NCBI GenBank assembly: GCA_016861025.1
Contig: BOKO01000002.1
Span: 434,001 to 498,000 of the forward strand
Length of the DNA: 64,000 bases
Source of the DNA: Chloroflexota bacterium
GTDB lineage: Bacteria; Chloroflexota; Anaerolineae; Caldilineales; Caldilineaceae
Direction of reading: 5' to 3'
Below are positions 38,139 to 50,742 of this stretch, one piece after another; the stretch's first letter is position 1; the number at the start of each line of letters is the position of its first letter. The notes under the pieces are model-generated. The model did not search any database. It had not been told where the DNA came from and saw nothing but the letters and a program-made list of their open reading frames with translations. A program made the translations under genes and the position numbers.

Positions 38139-40952
38139 ATGCCAGAGCGCGTGTATGTCGCGCTTGATCTGGAAACCACCGGTCTGGACGCCAGCCAGGA
38201 CGCCATCATCGAGATCGGCGCGGTCAAGTTCACCGCCGATCGGGTGATCGAGCGCTTTGCCACGCTGGTCAATCCGCTGCGCCCGATACCGGCGCGCATC
38301 ACGCAGATCACCGGCATTCGCGACGTCGACGTCGTCGGCGCGCCGACGCTCGACCGTGTGCTGCCCGAGCTGCGCGCCTTTGTCGGCTCCGAAGTGAACG
38401 CCGTCATCGCCCACAACACAGACTTCGACCTCGGCTTTTTGCGTGCGGCGGGCGTCAATTTTCAGCGCCCCGCCTACGACACGGTGGAGCTTGCCATGAT
38501 CCTGATGCCCGGCGCAGCCAGCTATAACCTGGGCGAGCTCTGTCTGCAGCTCGATATTCCGCTCGTCGATGCGCACCGTGCACTGGACGACGCCGAAGCC
38601 ACCGCCACCCTCTTCCGCATTTTGCACCGACGTATGCTCGACCTGCCGCCCGCCATCGTGCAGTTGATCGCCGACAGCGCCGAAGGCAGCGCCTGGTCGC
38701 TCGCCACTTTCTTCGCCGACGGCGCGGCGCAACTCGCCCGGCGCTTCGTGCAGACCTCATCCCTTGCTCCCCACTTCTTGTCCCCCGCAAACGACGACGC
38801 TCCCCTCGACCTTCGCCCGTCGTCTGTCGCCCTTCCCACAATCGAGCAAATTTTTGCCGAGCAGGGGCCGCTGCATCGTCTGTTCGGCGCGGCCTTCGAA
38901 CGACGTGAAGGGCAGGCGGCGATGGCGCGACAGGTTGCCGACGCCTTTAACCACAACGACCATCTGTTGATCGAGGCGGGCACCGGCACGGGCAAGAGTC
39001 TGGCCTATCTGCTGCCCGCTGCGCTGTGGGCGCTCGCCAACGACGCTCGCGTCGTCGTCGCCACCAACACCATCAATTTGCAGGAGCAGTTGCTCGACAA
39101 AGACCTGCCACAGACCGCCGCGCTGCTGGCTGAGATGGGGCTGCCGCCGCTGCGCAGCGCATTGCTTAAGGGCCGCCAGCACTATCTCTGCACGCGGCGC
39201 TTTCACGAATGGCGCACCAGCCACCGCCTCGCGCCGGTCGAATTGGCTGTGCTGGCGAAGGTGTTGGTCTGGCTGCCGACCACCCGCACCGGCGACGTCG
39301 GCGAACTCGCGCTCTTCAACGCCGCCGAGCGTGCGATCTGGCAGCGCATCTGCTCGGATGGGGGCGCCTGCTCTCCGGAGCGGTGCAGCCGCCCCTACGG
39401 CGCTGGCTTGGGGTTGCCCGACATCGACTTCCACCTGGAGGCGCGGCGGCGCAGCGAATATGCGCACATCATCGTCGTCAACCACGCACTGTTGCTGGCC
39501 GACCTGGCGAGCGAAGGGCGCATCTTGCCCGACTACACGCATCTAGTTGTCGATGAGACGCACCGGCTGGAAGAGGCAGCCACCGATCAGTTGACCTTCC
39601 GCGTGACGTGGCCCGAGGTTCGTTACACGCTGGCGCGACTCGGCGCCGAAGGTGATCTGCTGGGGCTGTTGCATCGCACCGCCAGCGACCGGCGTCTGCG
39701 CGCGCTGCTCGAACGGCTGCCCGACCTGGCGGCGCAGGCGCGGCGCTGTAACCAGCGTCTGCGCGACTTTGCCGACCTGTTGGCGGCTTTTGCCCGCACC
39801 CACGAGCAGGCGCGTGGCGACGCCGGCTATACACAGCGGCTGGCGCTCGACGGTCGCACCCGCAGCCAGCCAATGTGGAGTCGCGTCGAGATCGAGTGGG
39901 ACGACGCCAGCCACGCACTGCGCCTGTTGATTGAGCAGATGAACGCCATCGCCGAACAGATGGAGCAGGCGCATTGGCGCGAGGACGAACGCACGGTTCA
40001 GTTGTTCTTCGAGTGGCGCGCCGTGGTCGAACAACTCACCGGGCTGACCGCGCGTCTCGACGATATGTTGCTTGCGCCGCACGGCGCTGAACAGAATCAG
40101 GTCGCCTGGATGGAGGTTGGCAGCGAGGAAGAAGGCGTCACACTGGCGTCGGCGCCAATCTCGGTTCAGAAGACTATCGAGCAAGGGCTGGTGCACCAGC
40201 GCCGTAGTGTGATCTTCACCGGCGCTACGCTGCGCAGCGGCGCCAATTTCAGCTATTTGCGCGACCGGCTGGGACTATGGGATGTCAAGGTCGCCACGGT
40301 CGATAGCCCCTTCGACTACAAGCGCAGCGTGCTGCTCTATCTGCCCAGCGACATGCCGCTGCCCGGTGACAATCGCTATCAGGCGGCGGTCGAACAGGCG
40401 ATCCTGGCGACGGCGACTGCTTGCCGGGGGCGCACGCTGGCGCTTTTCACCAGCTATCAACAGGTGCGCGCCACCGCTGACGCCATCCGCGCACCGCTGG
40501 AGCGGCTGGGCGTCGCCGTTTTGCAGCACGGGCAGAGCGGTCGCAGTCGGCTGCTGCGCGAGTTTCGTGCGGCGGAACAGGCGATCTTGCTCGGCACGCG
40601 CAGTTTTTGGGAGGGCGTAGACCTGCCCGGCGACGAGGTGCGCTGTCTGCTAATTGCGCGGCTGCCCTTTGCCGTCCCCAACGATCCGATGGTGGCTGCG
40701 CGCAGCGCCGAGTTTGAGGATTCGTTCAACGACTTCATGGTTCCCGACGCCGTGATCCGGTTTCGCCAGGGCTTTGGCCGTCTGATCCGGCGTGCGGGCG
40801 ACCGCGGCGTCGTCGTGTTGCTCGACAGCCGCATCTGGCGCAAGGCATACGGTCAAACCTTTCTCGATTCGCTGCCCGACTGCACGATGCGCCGCGCGCC
40901 GCTTTCCAATCTGGCGGGGGCGGTTGAATCATGGTTCAATCTAGCGGTATGA
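38139..40952 (+). CDS. dinG: DinG-type exonuclease-helicase
   Basis: 937 residues. An N-terminal DnaQ-like 3'-5' exonuclease has LDLETTGLDASQDAIIEIGA (ExoI), AHNTDFDLGFLRAA (ExoII) and DAHRALDDAEATATLF (ExoIII). From about residue 250 there is a superfamily 2 helicase with Walker A EAGTGTGKSLAYL near 283, DETHRLEEA near 471 and GTRSFWEGVDLPGDEV near 820. Cysteines at about 350, 405, 411 and 416 are spaced like the iron-sulfur cluster of DinG/XPD helicases. The fusion resembles Bacillus-type DinG, which as I recall lacks the cluster. Acts in DNA repair or replication-transcription conflict handling. Confidence 0.92.
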   Translation: MPERVYVALDLETTGLDASQDAIIEIGAVKFTADRVIERFATLVNPLRPIPARITQITGIRDVDVVGAPTLDRVLPELRAFVGSEVNAVIAHNTDFDLGFLRAAGVNFQRPAYDTVELAMILMPGAASYNLGELCLQLDIPLVDAHRALDDAEATATLFRILHRRMLDLPPAIVQLIADSAEGSAWSLATFFADGAAQLARRFVQTSSLAPHFLSPANDDAPLDLRPSSVALPTIEQIFAEQGPLHRLFGAAFERREGQAAMARQVADAFNHNDHLLIEAGTGTGKSLAYLLPAALWALANDARVVVATNTINLQEQLLDKDLPQTAALLAEMGLPPLRSALLKGRQHYLCTRRFHEWRTSHRLAPVELAVLAKVLVWLPTTRTGDVGELALFNAAERAIWQRICSDGGACSPERCSRPYGAGLGLPDIDFHLEARRRSEYAHIIVVNHALLLADLASEGRILPDYTHLVVDETHRLEEAATDQLTFRVTWPEVRYTLARLGAEGDLLGLLHRTASDRRLRALLERLPDLAAQARRCNQRLRDFADLLAAFARTHEQARGDAGYTQRLALDGRTRSQPMWSRVEIEWDDASHALRLLIEQMNAIAEQMEQAHWREDERTVQLFFEWRAVVEQLTGLTARLDDMLLAPHGAEQNQVAWMEVGSEEEGVTLASAPISVQKTIEQGLVHQRRSVIFTGATLRSGANFSYLRDRLGLWDVKVATVDSPFDYKRSVLLYLPSDMPLPGDNRYQAAVEQAILATATACRGRTLALFTSYQQVRATADAIRAPLERLGVAVLQHGQSGRSRLLREFRAAEQAILLGTRSFWEGVDLPGDEVRCLLIARLPFAVPNDPMVAARSAEFEDSFNDFMVPDAVIRFRQGFGRLIRRAGDRGVVVLLDSRIWRKAYGQTFLDSLPDCTMRRAPLSNLAGAVESWFNLAV

Positions 40953-42466
40953 GTATTTTGCGTGAACAGGCGTCACCACAGCCGCAGATCGCAGCGACAA
41001 ACAAAGCGTCGGCATGGCGTTGGATGGATGCGCTCTGGCGTTTCCTGGTCGATCCCCGGCTGCTGGCAGTGTTGAGCGTCTTGCTGTTGATGGGGATGCT
41101 CTTGGGGCTTGCGCTGCCGCAGATGCCGGGGCAGTTGCGCAGCGAACCGCTGGCCGCAGAGCGATGGCTGTCCGCTGCGGCGGCGGGGTATGGCGCGCTG
41201 GGCGGTGTATTGCGCAGCCTGGGTGCGTTTGATGTGCTGCGCAGCCCCTTTTCCCTCGCCACCCTTGCAGCAATGATCTTTGTGTTGTTGGTGCAGACTG
41301 CGGACGCAGTGCTGCTTGCGCTGGCGATGCGGCAATTGTCTGCGCGGTTGGATGACGCATCCCCGTCCAGCGGAGAGGCGCTCTCCATGATGATGCCGCA
41401 GCAAGTCGAACGCTGGCGCGGCGCGGTTGCGCTCTCTCCGCCGACGGTCATGCAGACGTGTGAAGCGGGCGTCCGCCGATGGGCCGGGCAGGTGGAGCGA
41501 CGTATGTTGCGCGTTGCTCCCGCGCCGCCGCAACTGGCGTCGCTCCCCTCCACTGCGACCGATGCGTCGACCACAATCGTGGAGGAGCGGCTGCTCGGCG
41601 TGAGCGGTCTTGTTGAGAGTGCGCTGCGTCCGCTCTTGCCGCTTGGGATGATTCTGGCGTTGCTCGTCGTGACCTGGTTCAGCATGACAGGGCATTCGTT
41701 TCAGCCGGCGCCGCTGCTGCCCGGCGACCGCGCCTCCGACGCCGTGCTCGGTCTAACGGCTGAATATCAACTGGACATTCCACAGCCCGGCGTGCTCGGT
41801 CCGGTGCTCAAGGTGACGCGGGGCGACAGCGAGCAAATTCTGCCGCTGCAGCCGACCGCTGTTTCGCTGGACAATGTGAACGTCGCTGTTCAGCCGGGCG
41901 CGCCGGCGCTGATTGTCTATACTCTGGACGAACGCGCCTTGCTGGCGCGACCGGGCCAAACCCATCGCGTGGCAATGGTGAGCCTGGGGTTTCCCGATCC
42001 AGGCAGCGAACAGGTATTGGTGTTGCCAGAGTCAGGCGTTGGGATCCGTCTTGTTCGACAGGATGGCGAGGCTTCTGCTGCCGACGATTCGTTTGTCATC
42101 GAGGTCTTTCAAGGCGACAGCGAAGCGCCCTCACAGCGGTTCACAATTGCGCACAGCGAAGTCAGACATATCGAAACCGCTTCTGGCGACATTCCGCTTG
42201 GATTTGCGCCAATCGCGATGTTTCAGATGCAGGCATACACCACACCGGGCGTCTGGCTGCTGGCTCCGGCGCTTATATTGACCGCAGTGGGCGCGTACGG
42301 TTTTCGACGCCGACCAACGTTCTTGCTGATGCAGGTGGGGCCGTGGCCGGTCGAACGCAGCGTCGTCGTGCTTCAGACCAACCGCCGCGGCGAAGTGGAG
42401 GAAGTGCGCCGCATCCTCGATGCGCAGACATCGCCGGTCAATAAGAATGCGTCTGAACGAGGTTGA
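40949..42466 (+). CDS. ResB-like membrane protein
   Basis: 505 residues. Membrane helices lie near residues 32-55 (LLAVLSVLLLMGMLLGLALP), 100-125 and 230-250 (LPLGMILALLVVTWFSMTGH), with one near the C-terminus (PGVWLLAPALILTAVGAYGF). A large extracytoplasmic domain lies between the last two. This helix layout and the FLVDPRLLAVLSV, then FDVLRSPFSLATLAA segments resemble ResB, a cytochrome c heme-transfer protein, but no ResC/CcsA partner is nearby. The ATG at 40949 overlaps the dinG stop as ATGA. Confidence 0.6.
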   Translation: MSILREQASPQPQIAATNKASAWRWMDALWRFLVDPRLLAVLSVLLLMGMLLGLALPQMPGQLRSEPLAAERWLSAAAAGYGALGGVLRSLGAFDVLRSPFSLATLAAMIFVLLVQTADAVLLALAMRQLSARLDDASPSSGEALSMMMPQQVERWRGAVALSPPTVMQTCEAGVRRWAGQVERRMLRVAPAPPQLASLPSTATDASTTIVEERLLGVSGLVESALRPLLPLGMILALLVVTWFSMTGHSFQPAPLLPGDRASDAVLGLTAEYQLDIPQPGVLGPVLKVTRGDSEQILPLQPTAVSLDNVNVAVQPGAPALIVYTLDERALLARPGQTHRVAMVSLGFPDPGSEQVLVLPESGVGIRLVRQDGEASAADDSFVIEVFQGDSEAPSQRFTIAHSEVRHIETASGDIPLGFAPIAMFQMQAYTTPGVWLLAPALILTAVGAYGFRRRPTFLLMQVGPWPVERSVVVLQTNRRGEVEEVRRILDAQTSPVNKNASERG

Positions 42467-42474
42467 GACAAAGC

Positions 42475-43119
42475 ATGCACGAGATCGAACACAGCGCGGA
42501 GCCGCGCGCCTTTGTCATCGGCGTGGCGGGCGGCACTGGCAGCGGCAAGACGACTGTGAGCCGACGCATCTGGGAGGCGGTCGGTCGTGAGCGCATCGCC
42601 TACATCCAGCACGACAATTATTACAAGGATCAAAGTCATCTAACCCCCGAAGATCGGGCGCTGACCAATTACGACCACCCGGATAGCCTGGAGACATCGT
42701 TGTTGGTGGCTCATTTGCGCGAACTGCGCGCCGGGCGACCGGTCGACATCCCAGTCTACGATTTTTCGGTGCACAACCGCAGTAAAGGGACGTTGCGCGT
42801 CAATCCTGCCAAGGTTGTGCTGGTCGAGGGTATTTTAATCTTTGTCGAGCCTGCCCTGCGCGAGTTGATGGATATGCGCATCTTTGTCGACACCGACGCC
42901 GACATCCGCTTCATTCGCCGTCTGCGCCGCGACATGATCGAGCGCGGGCGCACTCTTGATTCAGTTGTAAAGCAATATCTGGCGACCGTGCGCCCGATGC
43001 ATTTGGAGTTTGTCGAACCGAGCAAGCGCTACGCCGATGTGATTGTGCCGCAGGGCGGCGACAACCGCGTGGCAATGGAGATGATCGCCAGCCGCATCCA
43101 GGCCTTGTTGAATGAATGA
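42475..43119 (+). CDS. udk: Uridine kinase
   Basis: Phosphorylates uridine and cytidine in pyrimidine salvage. 214 residues. P-loop GVAGGTGSGKTTVSRR near residue 20, QHDNYYKDQSHLTPEDR near 47, NYDHPDSLETSLL, PVYDFSVHNRS near 95, VEGILIFVEPALRELMDMRI near 117, and RDMIERGRTLDSVVKQY near 155. The length is standard. ATG 42475 begins nine bases after the previous stop. The next gene overlaps its stop as ATGA. Confidence 0.94.
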   Translation: MHEIEHSAEPRAFVIGVAGGTGSGKTTVSRRIWEAVGRERIAYIQHDNYYKDQSHLTPEDRALTNYDHPDSLETSLLVAHLRELRAGRPVDIPVYDFSVHNRSKGTLRVNPAKVVLVEGILIFVEPALRELMDMRIFVDTDADIRFIRRLRRDMIERGRTLDSVVKQYLATVRPMHLEFVEPSKRYADVIVPQGGDNRVAMEMIASRIQALLNE

Positions 43120-44276
43120 TGCCGATTTCTGTATTGTACGACATTGGGCCGGCGGTGCACCAGGGCGCCGGGCTGGCGCGCTATGCCGAACAGCTCGCCC
43201 TACACCTGCGCAATGAACCGATCCATCGCGTCGATCTTCAACTTTTCTACAATGCGCACAGCGGACATCACCCGCCCACTTCTTTGCAAGACGCGCCGGC
43301 CCACTCGCTGCCGATGGGACAGATTGCATGGCGACTGAGCGTGCTTGCCAGCCAGATCGCGCGCCGGCCCTATCAGCCGATTGCCGCCATTATCGGCGCA
43401 AACCCTGTGCGGCCGCTGCTTTATCACGCCACCGAGCATCTGTTGCCCTATCTGCGCACACCGACGGTGTTGACCGTGCACGACCTGATCTTCGAGCGTT
43501 ATCCGCAGCATCACACCCGGCGCAACGTCTGGTTTCTCAAGGTGGGGATGCGCCTGTTTACACGTGCGGCGACCGCCATCATCGCCGTCAGCCAGCACAC
43601 GCGCCGTGATCTGATCGAACTCTACGACGCATCGCCTGCTAAAATCCATGTCATTTACGAGGGCATCGACCCGGCTTTTCGTCCGGCGTCGCCTGCCGCC
43701 GTAGCGCGTGCAGCAGCGCACTACGGCCTCGATCGCCCCTATCTGCTCATGGTCGGCACGTTGGAGCCGCGCAAGAATCACGCGGCTGCACTCCATGCCC
43801 TGGCGAAGCTCAAGGCTGAAGGACACCTTCATCGGCTGGTGATCGTCGGCGGGCGCGGCTGGCTCTTCGAGCCGATTCGCCGGCTGGTCGATGAACTGGG
43901 GTTGGGCGAGGACGTGATCTTCACCGGGTACGCACCCGCCGAAGACTTGCCGCCACTTTACACCGGCGCAGCGTGCGTGCTGCTGCCTAGCCTCTATGAG
44001 GGGTTTGGCTTTCCCGCGTTGGAGGCGATGGCGTGCGCCGCGCCGGTCATCTGTAGTAATGTCAGCAGCCTGCCCGAAGTTGTCGGCGACGCCGCACTGT
44101 TGGTTTCATCTCACGACATCGACGCTCTGGCCGAGGCTATCCGTCTCATCATCACACAGCCGGCGCTGGCTATGGAGTTGCGCCGTCGTGGGCAAGCGCA
44201 AGCCGCCCGTTTTCGCTGGGAGCATTGCGCCGCCGAGACCGCTGCACTCTACGCCGACGCCCTTCGTTATGGATGA
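43116..44276 (+). CDS. Glycosyltransferase family 4
   Basis: 386 residues of the GT-B fold. N-terminal domain: VLYDIGPAVHQGAGLARYAE, and TVLTVHDLIFERYPQHHT near 112. C-terminal donor-binding domain: LLMVGTLEPRKNHAAALHAL near 210, VGGRGWLFEPI, LPSLYEGFGFPALEAMACAA near 290 with the E-x7-E motif, and SSLPEVVGDAALLV. The acceptor is unknown; likely a polysaccharide or lipid-linked glycan. The start ATG 43116 overlaps the udk stop by four bases. Confidence 0.92.
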   Translation: MMPISVLYDIGPAVHQGAGLARYAEQLALHLRNEPIHRVDLQLFYNAHSGHHPPTSLQDAPAHSLPMGQIAWRLSVLASQIARRPYQPIAAIIGANPVRPLLYHATEHLLPYLRTPTVLTVHDLIFERYPQHHTRRNVWFLKVGMRLFTRAATAIIAVSQHTRRDLIELYDASPAKIHVIYEGIDPAFRPASPAAVARAAAHYGLDRPYLLMVGTLEPRKNHAAALHALAKLKAEGHLHRLVIVGGRGWLFEPIRRLVDELGLGEDVIFTGYAPAEDLPPLYTGAACVLLPSLYEGFGFPALEAMACAAPVICSNVSSLPEVVGDAALLVSSHDIDALAEAIRLIITQPALAMELRRRGQAQAARFRWEHCAAETAALYADALRYG

Positions 44277-44397
44277 GCAGGCGCATTGCAGTCCGTCTGT
44301 GACTGAGGCGTCGGGATGTCCGCCGCCCTACAGCGCAGCAAACACATTAAAATTGCTCCCCCAGTTCCCATTCAGGTCGATTGTATGGGACTTCGTG

Positions 44398-44403
44398 TAT
44401 AAT
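44398..44403 (+). promoter_or_regulatory. -10 box of the thiolase gene
   Basis: A consensus TATAAT 41 bases before ATG 44444. No good -35 at 17 bases; TTGTAT lies too close. Confidence 0.4.
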
Positions 44404-44443
44404 CATCTTCAACAGTTCGTTTTTCGCACCGAAGGACAAAAAC

Positions 44444-45649
<1,206 letters not shown>

Positions 45650-45652
45650 GAA

Positions 45653-45739
45653 CTTCACAATTCAGAGTTCGCAATTCACAATTCTGAATTGCGGGTATGA
45701 CGAGTATGAATTGTGAACGGTGAATTGTGACTTGTGAAG
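45653..45739. repeat. GTGAATT-family inverted repeat
   Basis: The left half has TTCACAATTC and CGCAATTCACAATTC. The right half has GAATTGTGAACGGTGAATTG and CTTGTGAAG. Together they make an imperfect hairpin between the thiolase and acyl-CoA dehydrogenase genes. A related single arm lies at 13441-13472. Confidence 0.75.
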
Positions 45740-45760
45740 CCAGGAGCGGGAGGCATCCAA

Positions 45761-46902
<1,142 letters not shown>

Positions 46903-46903
<1 letters not shown>

Positions 46904-47496
46904 TGTTCAACGACCTGCCTTTCGAGAAAGAACTGCGCGAGTTCTTCCAACAAAAACAGGCGCGCTTCGTTGATCAGACCAGCGGCTTCTACGACGCCGA
47001 TTTCGCGTTGATGCTCTCCGACGGTGCACGTTTTGCGCTTGAGGTCAAAGAAAAACGTCAGCCCTATACTGTGCAGACATGGCCCCAGGGCACGCCTGAG
47101 GCGCAAATGTTCATCCTCGACGATCTCACCGTGCGCAAATGTCTGGGATTTGCGCCGCGCGCTGGGATTGCGGTCAAGGACATTGTGGGCAGACGCTTTG
47201 TTTTCTTTTCGGTGATCGACCTGGCGCTCATGCCGCGCGTGCGCGTCAACCGCCGCATCGAGCGCAATCGGCCCGATCTCAAAGGCAAATGGGTGATCGA
47301 CCTGCGCAACGGCAAAGTCGCTGTTACGCTCGACGACCTGCTCAGCCACATTCAGAGCTACCTCGGCAATCTGCATAGCATTCTCTACGAAATCCATCCC
47401 TGCTACGGAGATTACATCGGCGAGACGGTCGGCGAAGGCGGCGTCACGCGACGCCCCGACCATTGGCGTCAGGATGTGCGCAGCAGCCGGCGCTGA
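46903..47496 (+). CDS. Possible PD-(D/E)XK-like protein, unknown function
   Basis: 197 residues. The pattern GFYDADFALMLSDGARFALE then VKEKRQP gives Asp...Glu-x-Lys spacing typical of PD-(D/E)XK nuclease folds (about residues 25-50), followed by beta/alpha segments (RRFVFFSVIDLALMPRVRVN). The C-terminus is rich in Arg. The start ATG 46903 overlaps the acyl-CoA dehydrogenase stop by one base (TGATG), so it is co-translated. The nuclease reading is a weak fold inference; no endonuclease context is present. Confidence 0.55.
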
Positions 47497-47582
47497 TCCC
47501 TCCTGTCTTCCCACGCGATGATTGAATGCCTTTGCCAGGATCGGTTTCTCACGTCGCGCGCATCGGTGGTACAATCGCCGCG

Positions 47583-48305
47583 ATGTGGGAGAAGATGCGC
47601 GGGTGGATGAATATGAACGGCCAGCCAGCAAAAGCGTTCCCATGGGCGGATCGGTGGCCCGAAATCTTTGACAGGCGCGTGCGCGCCGCGTTTGCGGCTG
47701 TCCCGCGCCACCGTTTTGTGAGCGAGCGGCTGGCGCGCCTGGCTGACCAGGACGCGCCATTGCCGATCGGAGAAGGGCAGACGATCAGCCAGCCATTTGT
47801 GGTGGCCTTGATGGTGCAGGCGCTGGAGCTACAGCCCGGCGACAAGGTGCTTGAAATCGGTGCAGGGTCAGGTTTTCAAACCGCAATTCTGTGCGAACTG
47901 ACGGCGCCCGAAGCCGAGCCGGAGAGCGCTGAACCGCGCGGCGCAACGGTCTACGCCATCGAGCGCTTTGAATCGCTGGCGAAAAAAGCCGCCGCCGTAC
48001 TCGCCGACCTGGGCTACGCCCCACACCTGCGCGTCGGCGACGGCGCGTATGGCTGGCCCGAAGCGGCGCCGTTCGACGCCATCATTGTTTCGGCGGCGGC
48101 GCCACACATTCCGCGCCCGCTGTGGGAGCAGCTCGCCGACGGCGGGCGCATGATCTTGCCTGTGGGGCAACATGAAGAAGATCAGCAGTTGTGGTTGGTG
48201 CAAAAGATGGATGGACAAATGATAATCGAGCGGCTGGGCGGCGTGCGTTTTGTACCGATGATTTCTCCGCTCTTCGATGATCCGACACAGTGGGCGGAGC
48301 TGTAG
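47583..48305 (+). CDS. pcm: Protein-L-isoaspartate O-methyltransferase
   Basis: Repairs isoaspartyl damage using S-adenosylmethionine. About 240 residues. PRHRFVSERLARLADQDAPL near 45, IGEGQTISQPFVVALMVQAL near 65, and the SAM motif VLEIGAGSGFQTAILCEL near 92 are characteristic. VYAIERFESLAKKAAAVLAD and ILPVGQHEEDQQLWLVQKMD follow. The start is uncertain: 47583, 47595 and 47607 are all possible; 47583 is taken. It runs into the RmlD-like gene four bases later. Confidence 0.9.
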   Translation: MWEKMRGWMNMNGQPAKAFPWADRWPEIFDRRVRAAFAAVPRHRFVSERLARLADQDAPLPIGEGQTISQPFVVALMVQALELQPGDKVLEIGAGSGFQTAILCELTAPEAEPESAEPRGATVYAIERFESLAKKAAAVLADLGYAPHLRVGDGAYGWPEAAPFDAIIVSAAAPHIPRPLWEQLADGGRMILPVGQHEEDQQLWLVQKMDGQMIIERLGGVRFVPMISPLFDDPTQWAEL

Positions 48306-48308
48306 ACG

Positions 48309-49160
48309 ATGCATATTCTGATCATAGGTGATGGTCAACTGGGCGGTGCGCTGCGCAGGCTCTTCGAGGCGAGCGCACGCCATCGACTCACAATCTGGCG
48401 ACAGCCGGCGTTTGACCTGACGCTGCCCGTGGCGGCGGACAAAGTGGGGGGGCTGGCGCCGGATGTCGTGATCAACGCCGCTGCCTGGACGAACGTCGAC
48501 GCCGCCGAAAGCAATCCCGATGCAGCGTACGCCGTCAACGCGCTCGGGCCGAAGTACCTTGCCGAAGGATGCGAACGCTGCGGCGCGGCGCTGGTGCACG
48601 TCAGCACCAACGAAGTTTTTCCTGGTCATCCTGGCGTCTTTTACCGCGAATACGACCTTACCGATGCCGCCAGCGTCTACGCCCGCAGCAAGCTGGCTGG
48701 TGAAAACGCCGTGATGCAGATTGCGCGACGGCTCTATATCGTGCGCGTGGCGTGGCTCTTTTCAGCGGGCGGCGTCAATTTTCCGGCGAAGATCGTCGAT
48801 GCCGCCGATCGACTCGGTGTTTTGCGCGTAGTCAATGATGAGTTTGGCAATCCCACCTATGCGCCGGACGCCGCAGCGGCAATCGCACAGTTGATCGAAA
48901 CCGGCCGCTACGGCATCTATCATCTGGTCAACGATGGCTGGTGCAGCCGTTATGAATTTGCCCAGCAGGTGCTGGCGCACAGCGGGCGCAATCATATCGC
49001 GCTGACGGCGATCACCCATAAAGAATGGCAGCGTTCGACCCAGCCGCCATTGCACGCTGTGCTCGTTAATCAGGCGGCGGCGGCATTGGGCATCCGGCTG
49101 CGCCCCTGGCAGGAAGCTGTCGAAGCATACTGTCGCCAGGAATTTGCGACGATCAGGTAG
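48309..49160 (+). CDS. dTDP-4-dehydrorhamnose reductase-like protein
   Basis: 283 residues. Rossmann start ILIIGDGQLGGALRRL, NAAAWTNVDAAESNPDAAYA near 57, VHVSTNEVFPGH near 95, catalytic YARSKLAGENAV near 125 (Y-x3-K), RVAWLFSAGGVNF near 145, and FGNPTYAPDAAAAI near 180. It matches RmlD/RfbD, though without other rml genes nearby it could reduce another NDP-sugar. A glycosyltransferase follows. Confidence 0.82.
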   Translation: MHILIIGDGQLGGALRRLFEASARHRLTIWRQPAFDLTLPVAADKVGGLAPDVVINAAAWTNVDAAESNPDAAYAVNALGPKYLAEGCERCGAALVHVSTNEVFPGHPGVFYREYDLTDAASVYARSKLAGENAVMQIARRLYIVRVAWLFSAGGVNFPAKIVDAADRLGVLRVVNDEFGNPTYAPDAAAAIAQLIETGRYGIYHLVNDGWCSRYEFAQQVLAHSGRNHIALTAITHKEWQRSTQPPLHAVLVNQAAAALGIRLRPWQEAVEAYCRQEFATIR

Positions 49161-49163
49161 GAT

Positions 49164-49264
49164 GGTGCGTGTTGCGTGTTGCGTGGTGCGTACTCGGACG
49201 ATGCAATACGTCACACAACACGCAACACAAAACATGCGCCACAAAACATGCGCCACGCAACACG
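49164..49264. repeat. GCGTGTT-family inverted repeat
   Basis: The left arm has GGTGCGTGTTGCGTGTTGCG. The right arm has CACACAACACGCAACAC and ATGCGCCACGCAACACG. They are partly complementary around a short centre. It lies between the RmlD-like gene and the GT2; a close relative is at 56575-56685. Confidence 0.75.
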
Positions 49265-49277
49265 CTAAGGAGATTGC

Positions 49278-50513
<1,236 letters not shown>

Positions 50514-50528
50514 TGTATAATTTGGTGC

Positions 50529-50736
50529 ATGACCATCGAGACTGACACCCTGCTGACGTTATGTGATTGTTGAACCCGATGCTGACGGCGTCTATCGCAG
50601 CGCCGCGTTGCCCGGACTTTGGCTGGCGATCGACCGCTTCTGGAACGGAGATCTGGCTGGATTGCTGAGTACAGCGCAGGCGGGCGTGCGCACGCCAGAA
50701 CACGCTCAATTCTTGAACGAACTGCAAACCAAGTGA
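50529..50736 (+). pseudogene. Uma2-family endonuclease-like remnant
   Basis: A start-like MTIETDTLLT is read from ATG 50529. A stop lies at 50554-50556 in the second frame. In that frame the later part (50563-50736) translates to VIVEPDADGVYRSAALPG and then LWLAIDRFWNGDLAGLLST, AQAGVRTPEHAQFLNEL. This matches the C-terminus of Uma2 (DUF820) proteins (PDA-DG-YRS-PGLWL ... TPEHA-F). The middle of the domain is missing, so the gene has an internal deletion and frameshift. Confidence 0.65.
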
Positions 50737-50742
50737 GGACTC

